This document shows, in pieces, positions 1 through 5,946 of a stretch of DNA of 5,946 bases (position 1 is its first letter; each line of letters opens with the position of its first letter). The stretch lies in contig VBCP01000306.1 in NCBI GenBank assembly GCA_005888925.1, positions 1-5,946 of the forward strand, written 5' to 3'. The position numbers and the translations under genes were made by a program. Under the pieces are notes generated by a model. It saw only the letters and a list, made by a program, of their open reading frames with translations, searched no databases and was not told the DNA's origin. The stretch comes from Betaproteobacteria bacterium (GTDB taxonomy: Bacteria > Pseudomonadota > Gammaproteobacteria > Burkholderiales > SG8-39).

Positions 1-1266
1 ATGCTCGAGCGCCGTGGCGCCGCGGTGAACATCGCCGCGTTCGTCGGACATTCGAGCCTGCGCACCTACGTGATGGGCGAGGCGGCGACGCAGCGCGCGG
101 CGACCGATGACGAGGTGGCGGCGATGAGAAACCTGGTGCTCGAGGCGATGCGCGCCGGGGCGATCGGCTTCGCCACCAGCACTTCGCCCGCGCACAACGG
201 CGCCGACGGCTTGCCGATGCCCTCGCGCCTGGCGGACGAAAGGGAGCTCGCGGCGCTCGTCGGTTCACTGCGCGAGGTCGGGCGCGGCCTCTTCATGCTG
301 ACCAAGGGCGGCCAGACGCGGATGAGCTTCCTCGAGAGCCTCGCCGCGGAATCGGGGCGGCCGGTCGTGGTCGCGGCGCTGCTCCACAGCAGCACGCAAC
401 CCGACGGCGTGTTCCAGGATCTCCGGGCGATCGCCGAAGCCAATGCGCGCGGCCGCCGGCTGGTGGGCGCCGTGTCGTGCTGCCCGCTGTCGATGGATTT
501 CACGCTGCGCTCGCCTTACACCTTCGAAGGCCTCGACGCCTGGCAGGCCGCGCTGCCGCTGAAAGGCGAAGCTTATAAGCGCAAGCTCACCGAGCCGGCT
601 TTCCGCCAGGCGGTGCGGCAGGAGATCGAGCGGCCGGCGCACTTTCGCCTGTTCAACGGCGAGTGGCACAAGGTGCACGTGGTCGAGTCGGCGCGCCCGC
701 ATGTCGAGCAGCGCTCGATCGCCGAGCTCGCCGCCGAAGCCCGCAAGGATCCGCTCGATTGCATGCTCGATCTCGCGCTCGCCGAGAACCTCGAGACGGT
801 GTTCAGCGCGCTGCTGCTCAACTCCGACGAGGCGGCGGTCGGCCGCATGCTGCGCGACCCGCATGCGCTGGTGTCGCTCTCCGATGCCGGCGCGCATCTC
901 ACCTTCTTCAACGACTCGGGATTCGGCTTGCACTTGCTCGGCCACTGGTCGCGCGAGCTCGGCGTGCTTACCCTCGCCGAGGCGGCGTGGCGCCTCACGG
1001 GCCATCCGGCGAAGATCTACGGCATCCGCAGCCGCGGCGCGCTGCGCCCGGGCTACCACGCCGATCTCCTGCTGTTCGATCCGCAGACGGTGAATCGCGG
1101 TCCGAATCGGCGCGTCTTCGATCTTCCGGCGAACCAGCCGCGGCTCACCGCCGACGCGATCGGCGTGCACGGCGTCTGGGTGAACGGGCGGCGCATCGCC
1201 GACGCCAATGGACTGCGCAAATCCGAAGAGCTTCCCGGGCGCCTGCTGCGCGACTTCGCGGCGTAG
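1..1266 (+). CDS. N-acyl-D-amino-acid deacylase family amidohydrolase, 3' part
   Basis: This is the C-terminal 421 residues of a metal-dependent amidohydrolase of the D-aminoacylase / N-acyl-D-amino-acid deacylase family (cytoplasmic enzymes that hydrolyse the acyl-amide bond of N-acyl-D-amino acids or related amides). Visible signatures are GHSSLRTYVMG (residues 16-26), GAIGFATS (53-60), the SDAGAH motif carrying the likely catalytic Asp (294-299), and the closing LTGHPAKIYGIRSRGALRPGYHADLLLFDP (332-361), split here only by description, which is the typical return to the small beta domain. Family members are usually about 500-570 residues, so roughly the first 100-150, including the N-terminal metal-binding HxH strand, lie outside the window. 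The ATG at position 1 is probably an internal Met, because LERR-like sequence sits mid-protein in relatives. The reading frame is intact to its stop. The family is clear; the substrate is not, since many members are uncharacterised. Confidence 0.88.
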   Translation: MLERRGAAVNIAAFVGHSSLRTYVMGEAATQRAATDDEVAAMRNLVLEAMRAGAIGFATSTSPAHNGADGLPMPSRLADERELAALVGSLREVGRGLFMLTKGGQTRMSFLESLAAESGRPVVVAALLHSSTQPDGVFQDLRAIAEANARGRRLVGAVSCCPLSMDFTLRSPYTFEGLDAWQAALPLKGEAYKRKLTEPAFRQAVRQEIERPAHFRLFNGEWHKVHVVESARPHVEQRSIAELAAEARKDPLDCMLDLALAENLETVFSALLLNSDEAAVGRMLRDPHALVSLSDAGAHLTFFNDSGFGLHLLGHWSRELGVLTLAEAAWRLTGHPAKIYGIRSRGALRPGYHADLLLFDPQTVNRGPNRRVFDLPANQPRLTADAIGVHGVWVNGRRIADANGLRKSEELPGRLLRDFAA

Positions 1267-1309
1267 CGTCTGCCCGACAGTGCTTCGCACAGTGTAGAGA
1301 TCGAACTAC

Positions 1310-1348
1310 GCGATTTCGCGTCGCCTGCAGGCGACGGCTTCGCTTTTT
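1310..1348 (+). terminator. Rho-independent terminator after the amidohydrolase gene
   Basis: An 18-nt perfect inverted repeat (CGTCGCCTG/CAGGCGACG, 1319-1336) forms a stem with essentially no loop. GCGA at 1310-1313 can pair with TCGC at 1340-1343 to extend it. TTTTT follows at once (1344-1348). It lies 44 nt after the amidohydrolase stop and about 100 nt before the bactofilin start. In the folded RNA some central pairs would open to make a loop. GCTTCGC (1337-1343) can alternatively pair with GCGAAGC (1358-1364), so two mutually exclusive hairpins are possible. Confidence 0.6.
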
Positions 1349-1380
1349 GCCCTACAGGCGAAGCGTTCTGGCTCAAATAC

Positions 1381-1410
1381 TTAGCGGCAGGTATGGCTCG
1401 TGCTTATAAG
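1381..1410 (+). promoter_or_regulatory. Possible sigma70-type promoter for the bactofilin gene
   Basis: TATAAG at 1405-1410 matches the -10 consensus at five of six positions and stands out in GC-rich surroundings. A weak -35 candidate, TTAGCG (1381-1386), is 18 nt upstream. The element sits between the upstream terminator and the bactofilin ribosome binding site, where a promoter is expected. The -35 match is poor, so this is tentative. Confidence 0.3.
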
Positions 1411-1439
1411 GACGGGCTGTCCTATCCACCACTACATCC

Positions 1440-1453
1440 GGGAGCAGAGAGTG
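1440..1453 (+). promoter_or_regulatory. Ribosome binding site that sets the bactofilin GTG start
   Basis: GGGAG at 1440-1444 is followed by a 6-nt spacer and GTG at 1451-1453. This is better placed than anything upstream of the other in-frame GTG at 1400. It also gives a protein beginning MLQKDGFFRKREE, like the short basic leader of other bactofilins. Confidence 0.55.
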
Positions 1454-1963
1454 CTACAGAAAGACGGGTTTTTTCGTAAACGCGAAGAGAAGCGCGAAGA
1501 TTCACTTTTCCGTCCGAGCCAGGCAGTTACGACTGCTCCTCTATCGGCAAACAGCGCGGCCGCCAACACCGATACAGACGCGACCGTGCCGCCCGTTGAA
1601 GTTACGAACGAGCGCAAGGAAGCCAAGCTCGTCGTCGGTCCCGACATCAAGCTGAAGGGCGTCGAGATCAGCGACTGCGACACGCTGATCGTCGAAGGCC
1701 GCGTCGAGGCGACGCTGGATTCGCGCGTCCTCGAGATCACGCCGCACGGCGTGTTCCAGGGCACCATCGCCGTCGACAACGCCGAGATCCACGGGCGCTT
1801 CGAGGGCGAGCTGACGGTGCGCAAGCAACTCGTGATCTACGGCGCCGGCAAGGTGTCGGGCAAGATCCGCTACGCCAAGATCAAGGTCGAGGAAGGCGCC
1901 GAGTTGTCGGGCGAGATCTCGATGCTCGACAAGGCGCAGAACGCAGTGCGCAAGGTGGCGTAA
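1451..1963 (+). CDS. Bactofilin (polymer-forming cytoskeletal protein)
   Basis: This encodes a 170-residue bactofilin (DUF583), a protein that polymerises without nucleotide into filaments at the inner face of the membrane and commonly serves in cell shape, polarity or local peptidoglycan synthesis. A charged leader (FFRKREEKRED, residues 7-17) and a low-complexity Ala/Thr/Ser linker (about 22-58) precede the right-handed beta-helix domain (about 60-157). That domain shows the regular short-repeat pattern LVVGPDIKLKGVEISD, DTLIVEGRVEA, GVFQGTIAVDNAEIHGRFEG, LVIYGAGKVSGKIRYAKIKV, GAELSGEISML. The C-terminus is short and basic. I chose GTG 1451 over the in-frame GTG at 1400 because of the GGGAG site six bases upstream and because the extra 17 residues do not resemble bactofilins. 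No peptidase or other shape gene is adjacent. It converges on the urease operon, and I infer no functional link to urease. Confidence 0.9.
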   Translation: MLQKDGFFRKREEKREDSLFRPSQAVTTAPLSANSAAANTDTDATVPPVEVTNERKEAKLVVGPDIKLKGVEISDCDTLIVEGRVEATLDSRVLEITPHGVFQGTIAVDNAEIHGRFEGELTVRKQLVIYGAGKVSGKIRYAKIKVEEGAELSGEISMLDKAQNAVRKVA

Positions 1964-1985
1964 AGCCGCAGGTAACAAGCAGGGA

Positions 1986-2016
1986 GTCGCTGGAGAGGCT
2001 TAAGACCTAGAGCGAC
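1986..2016 (+). other. Small inverted repeat downstream of the bactofilin gene
   Basis: GTCGCT (1986-1991) pairs with AGCGAC (2011-2016), and AGG/CCT plus a central CTTAAG fall between them. The repeat lies 22 nt after the bactofilin stop and 30 nt before the bidirectional terminator. It could stabilise the 3' end of the mRNA, but it may also be chance; there is no T-run after it. Confidence 0.3.
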
Positions 2017-2045
2017 GCCACCGGCCCGGGAGGGCTGGGGCAAAG

Positions 2046-2102
2046 AAAAATCAGCCGCGGTCCCGGAGGGCACCCCCTGCCCGCCGGGGCCGTTGGCTTT
2101 TT
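2046..2102. terminator. Bidirectional terminator between bactofilin and urease operon
   Basis: One long hairpin spans 2054-2097. The outer arms are GCCGCGGTCCCGG (2054-2066) and CCGGGGCCGTTGGC (2084-2097), paired with one bulge and a G-T. The inner stem is GGGCA (2068-2072) with TGCCC (2078-2082) around a CCCCC loop. TTTTT (2098-2102) follows directly on the plus strand. On the minus strand the run AAAAA at 2046-2050 gives a T-run three bases after the stem. It lies between two convergent transcription units and can stop both. Confidence 0.8.
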
Positions 2103-2106
2103 ACGA

Positions 2107-2181
2107 TCAGAGGAAGATCAGAACGACGAACGCCACGGTCAGCGCGAGCGCGGCGAAATCGTTCCAGGGCGAGTAGTCCAT
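2107..2181 (-). CDS. Possible 24-residue single-span membrane microprotein
   Basis: This is a short open frame at the 3' end of the urease operon, with ATG 67 nt after the ureG stop and TGA four bases before the terminator T-run. The peptide starts MDYSPWNDF and then runs 15 residues of almost only Ala, Leu, Val, Phe, Ile and Thr to its C-terminus, which reads as one transmembrane helix with a short polar N-terminus. I do not recognise a family. For it: the clean hydrophobic pattern, the ATG start, and the position between ureG and the terminator. Against it: its very short length and no convincing Shine-Dalgarno (only GGCGGG directly before the ATG). In a GC-rich genome a hydrophobic frame of this length can arise by chance. 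Confidence 0.4.
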   Translation of the reverse strand: MDYSPWNDFAALALTVAFVVLIFL

Positions 2182-2248
2182 GCCCGCCAATTTAGGGCGC
2201 GGGCCTGCAGGAGGCGACGGCGTGCGTCACATCGCCGGCGGTGAATAT

Positions 2249-2845
2249 TCACAGCATCCCCTCGGTTTGGATGAACCGGATCACCTGCTCGAGGCCGTCG
2301 CCGGTCTTGAGGTTGGTGAACTGGAATGGCCGCTCGCCGCGCATCTTCTTCGCGTCGCGCGCCATCACCTCGAGCGAAGCGCCGACCATCGGCGCGAGGT
2401 CGATCTTGTTGATCACCAGCAGGTCCGACTTGGTGATGCCCGGCCCGCCCTTGCGCGGAATCTTGTCGCCCGCCGCTACGTCGATCACGTAGAGCGTCAG
2501 GTCCGAGAGCTCCGGGCTGAAGGTGGCGGCCAGATTGTCGCCCCCCGATTCGATGAAGACGACGTCCAGGTTCGGGAAGCGCTGCGTCAGCCGAGCGACC
2601 GCCTCCAGGTTGATGGAGGCATCTTCGCGGATCGCGGTGTGCGGGCAACCGCCGGTCTCGACGCCGATGATGCGCTCGGCCTCGAGCGCTTCATTGCGCA
2701 CCAGGAACTGCGCGTCTTCTTCCGTGTAGATGTCGTTCGTCACCACCGCGATCTGAAATCGGTCGCGCAGTGCGCGGCACAGCGCGAGGGTCAGTGCCGT
2801 CTTGCCCGAGCCGACCGGTCCGCCGATGCCGACGCGCAGCGTCAT
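2249..2845 (-). CDS. ureG: Urease accessory GTPase UreG
   Basis: This encodes a 198-residue SIMIBI-class GTPase that carries nickel and, with UreF and UreD/UreH, inserts it into apo-urease in a GTP-dependent step in the cytoplasm. The P-loop GPVGSGKT is at residues 9-16, the metal-binding CPH motif at 67-69 (followed by TAIRED), ESGGDN at 99-104 and the guanine-specificity motif NKID at 146-149. Length and ends fit the family (about 200 residues). The ATG at 2845 overlaps the ureF stop by four bases (ATGA), so translation is probably coupled. The open frame continues upstream of this ATG, but that extension lies inside ureF and has no UreG character. A 12-bp palindrome, GTGAATATTCAC (2241-2252), covers the stop codon. 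The gene looks fully functional, in contrast to ureC and ureE of the same operon. Confidence 0.97.
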   Translation of the reverse strand: MTLRVGIGGPVGSGKTALTLALCRALRDRFQIAVVTNDIYTEEDAQFLVRNEALEAERIIGVETGGCPHTAIREDASINLEAVARLTQRFPNLDVVFIESGGDNLAATFSPELSDLTLYVIDVAAGDKIPRKGGPGITKSDLLVINKIDLAPMVGASLEVMARDAKKMRGERPFQFTNLKTGDGLEQVIRFIQTEGML

Positions 2846-3489
2846 GACCGGAATAGCCGGCTGTACTGGGTTTCGTGCCGCGCCGAGAGGAAGGCGAGCC
2901 CCGGCGCGAAGTTGGACCATTGCGCCTCTTCCTCGGCGATGGCGCCGAGCCGGCTGCCGAGCGCCAGCAGGATCTTCTGCCCCGCGGTCTGCCCCAACGG
3001 TACCGACTTCACCGCGGCCATCACCTGGTTCTCCAGCCACGACCAGAGATACGCGACCAGCGCGTCGCGCTGAGCGATGTCCCATGCGCGCGCCGCGCAG
3101 GCGTAGGCCGTGGGGAGCGCGGGCTCATCGATCGGCACGTCGACCCCCAGCTCGGCGAGCAGCTTCTTCAGCGAGTGGCCCATCTGCAGCGTCTCCGCGC
3201 GCAGCTCCGCACTCTCGCGCGAGGCGAGGAAGAAATCGTTCAGCGCCTGGCTCGGCTGCTCCATCTGGCTGCGCAGCACCGCGAGCTCCATGCGCGCCAA
3301 CGAAAGCTCGAGCACGTCGGCGATCCAGCGCTCGGCGCTCGCGGCGTCGGTGACGATGGCCGCTTCAACCGCCGCCTCCAGGCCTTGCGAATAGCTGTAG
3401 GCGCCGATCGGAAGCGTGGGGCTCGCGAGCTGCAGCAGGCGAGGAAGACTAAAAATCACAACTTCAGGCTCATTCGTGGTGGTGCCCAT
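2842..3489 (-). CDS. ureF: Urease accessory protein UreF
   Basis: This encodes an all-helical 215-residue chaperone of the urease activation complex, which bridges UreD/UreH and UreG and gates nickel transfer to apo-urease. Family landmarks are LLQLASP (18-24), GAYSYSQGLE (29-38), ENQV..VPLGQTAGQ (153-171) and the C-terminal HETQYSRLFRS (205-215). Length fits the family and the frame is intact. The start is uncertain. ATG 3489 has GAGG nine bases upstream, but its first ten codons merely read the ureE His-tail region in another frame. GTG 3459 would give a 205-residue protein with a more typical N-terminus, and it overlaps the present ureE stop as GTGA. I report the longer form. The gene overlaps ureG by four bases. 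Confidence 0.93.
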   Translation of the reverse strand: MGTTTNEPEVVIFSLPRLLQLASPTLPIGAYSYSQGLEAAVEAAIVTDAASAERWIADVLELSLARMELAVLRSQMEQPSQALNDFFLASRESAELRAETLQMGHSLKKLLAELGVDVPIDEPALPTAYACAARAWDIAQRDALVAYLWSWLENQVMAAVKSVPLGQTAGQKILLALGSRLGAIAEEEAQWSNFAPGLAFLSARHETQYSRLFRS

Positions 3490-3799
3490 AAGCGCCAGCC
3501 TCGGGCTCCCTCGAGCACATGGTCCTCGGCGATGCGCAGGAAGCCGTGGCCGACCTGCACCGGCACGTGGCGGTTACCGAGGTGATAGGCGACACGCGCG
3601 AGGTGGTCGCTTTCGATGTGCAGCAGCTTCTCTTTCGCGGCCACGATCTCGACTTCGCGGCCGTCGATCGTGGTGACCACGTCACCGCCGCGCATGACGG
3701 TGCCGCGCGCGAGCATCAGGCGCACCTCCTCGCCGGAGGCGAGGCGCGCCCGCAGCCGGCTTTTCTGGCGCAGCTCGAAGGGGAGCTCGAGCCGTTCCA

Positions 3800-3800
<1 letters not shown>
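3456..3800 (-). CDS. ureE: Urease nickel chaperone UreE, frameshifted near C-terminus
   Basis: UreE is the dimeric metallochaperone that delivers nickel to the UreD-F-G-urease complex. The 114-codon frame shows the N-terminal LPFELRQKSRLRARLASGEE (6-25), GTVMRGGD (33-40), and the YHLGNRHVPVQV core (72-83) with the conserved dimer-interface His78, then RIAEDHVL (89-96). After that the frame reads EGARGWRLWAPPR, which is not UreE-like. The canonical tail EPEAGAYGHHHE is present but in the next frame, from 3508 to a TGA at 3470-3472. Relatives carry about 18 residues (54 nt) between DHVL and EPEAG; here only 4 nt remain, a net loss of about 50 nt that removes a helix and strand of the C-terminal metal-binding domain. 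The start (ATG overlapping the ureC TGA as TGATG) gives an N-terminus about 15 residues shorter than usual. Probably non-functional if the sequence is correct. Confidence 0.85.
3503..3515 (-). other. Deletion junction in ureE
   Basis: On the minus strand the bases read CTC GAG G GAG CCC. The first codons finish the conserved DHVL(E) motif, and GAG CCC opens EPEAGAYGHHHE one frame away. About 18 codons that normally lie here are missing, leaving a net change of about -50 nt. The exact breakpoint cannot be placed within GAGGGAG. Confidence 0.75.
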
Positions 3801-5428
<1,628 letters not shown>

Positions 5429-5432
<4 letters not shown>

Positions 5433-5737
5433 TTCAGCTTGCCCATCACCTTGCCGGTGAAGCCGTAGATCTTCCTCGCTCCCGCGAGGGCGATCAACTC
5501 CACGGTGCGCGTCTGCCCCGGCTCGAAGCGCACCGCGGTGCCGGCCGCGATGTTGAGACGGCAGCCGTAGGCTTTCCTGCGATCGAACTTGAGAGCGGCG
5601 TTGGTCTCGTAGAAGTGATAGTGCGAGCCGACCTGGATCGGCCGGTCACCGGAATTGACCACCTCGACGGAGACGGTGCGGCGCCCCTTGTTCAGCTCGA
5701 TGTCGCCCGCGGCGACTTTCATCTCGCCGGGGATCAT
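5429..5737 (-). CDS. ureB: Urease subunit beta UreB
   Basis: This encodes the 102-residue structural beta subunit of urease, which packs with UreA and UreC in the (abc)3 enzyme and takes part in binding the UreD-F accessory complex. Typical landmarks are the MIPGE start, DIELNKGRRTVSVEVVNSGDRP (12-33, quoted here only as a landmark range), GSHYHFYE (37-44), LNIAAGTAVRFEPGQTR (61-77) and the C-terminal YGFTGKVMGKL. Length matches the family (about 101-106) and the frame is intact. The ATG at 5737 overlaps the ureA stop by four bases (ATGA), and its own stop overlaps the ureC ATG in the same way, which supports coupled translation of ureA-B-C. UreA and UreB are separate genes, as in most bacteria and unlike the fused UreA of Helicobacter. 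Confidence 0.97.
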
Positions 5738-5946
5738 GGGATCGGGTTGTGCACCGTCACGAGCTTGGTGCCGTCCGGGAAGGTGGCCTCGATCTGGATC
5801 TCACCGATCATCTCGGGCACGCCCTCCATCACCTCGTCGCGCTTGAGGAGCGTCGCGCCCCAGCTCATCAGCTCCTGCACGCCGCGCCCGTCGCGCGCGC
5901 CTTCCATCAGCGCAGCGCTGATATAGGCGATCGCTTCCGGATAGTT
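5734..5946 (-). CDS. ureA: Urease subunit gamma UreA, 5' end outside window
   Basis: These are the last 70 residues of the small structural subunit of urease (about 100 residues in full). The visible part begins LNYPEAIAYIS-like (NYPEAIAYIS here), continues ALMEGARDGRGVQELM and EVMEGVPEMIGEIQIEATFP, and ends DGTKLVTVHNPIP, all highly characteristic of UreA. About 30 N-terminal residues lie past the right edge, where ureD is also expected in the usual ureDABCEFG order. The stop overlaps the ureB ATG by four bases. No break is seen in the visible part. Confidence 0.96.
   Translation of the reverse strand, partial: NYPEAIAYISAALMEGARDGRGVQELMSWGATLLKRDEVMEGVPEMIGEIQIEATFPDGTKLVTVHNPIP

Noticed and set aside
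265..1290. Long minus-strand open frame opposite the amidohydrolase gene
   Set aside because: Arg/Ala/Glu-rich with no recognisable motif; it mirrors the codon bias of the real gene on the plus strand.
1400..1450. Upstream GTG 1400 as the bactofilin start
   Set aside because: The added residues are not bactofilin-like, the GTG lacks a ribosome binding site, and it overlaps the likely promoter; GTG 1451 has GGGAG at proper spacing.
2180..3073. Long plus-strand open frame opposite ureG and ureF
   Set aside because: Antisense shadow of two clearly recognisable genes; no family features.
2249..3085. N-terminally extended UreG of 278 residues
   Set aside because: The extra residues are an out-of-frame reading of ureF; the ATG at 2845 in the ATGA overlap gives the standard UreG N-terminus.

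Overview
The window looks like high-GC proteobacterial chromosome, most likely from a betaproteobacterium (Burkholderiales or Nitrosomonadales type). The basis is the close resemblance, from memory, of the urease proteins to that group, the third-position G/C bias, and the gene order ureA-B-C-E-F-G. No mobile element, CRISPR array, tRNA or rRNA is visible.

Layout. Positions 1-1266 (+) hold the 3' part of an amidohydrolase of the N-acyl-D-amino-acid deacylase family, closed by a hairpin-plus-T-run terminator at 1310-1348. A bactofilin gene follows at 1451-1963 (+). A long hairpin with T-runs on both sides (2046-2102) separates it from a convergent urease operon that fills the rest of the window on the minus strand. 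In transcription order the operon is ureA (5' part outside the window), ureB, ureC, ureE, ureF, ureG, then a possible 24-codon single-span membrane microprotein just before the terminator. Neighbouring ure genes overlap by 1 to about 34 nt, so translation is probably coupled.

How the genes work together. UreA, UreB and UreC form the nickel urease that hydrolyses urea. UreE delivers nickel, and UreF and UreG (with UreD/UreH, not in the window) load it into the UreC active site. UreA (as far as visible), UreB, UreF and UreG look intact.

Main observation. Two operon genes are frame-disrupted. ureC has lost the stretch encoding about 17 residues right after its conserved N-terminal MFGPTVGDR. 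ureE has lost the stretch between its DHVL motif and its canonical EPEAGAYGHHHE tail. Compared with typical family members, both losses come to a net 50 nt and both break the frame. The rest of each gene shows no decay: all UreC nickel ligands are present at a constant offset from the Klebsiella numbering. Either the locus was inactivated very recently by two small deletions, or the assembly has two errors of the same kind. The equal size makes an assembly or processing error a serious possibility. I see no sign of an undescribed multigene system; the microprotein is the only potentially new gene.
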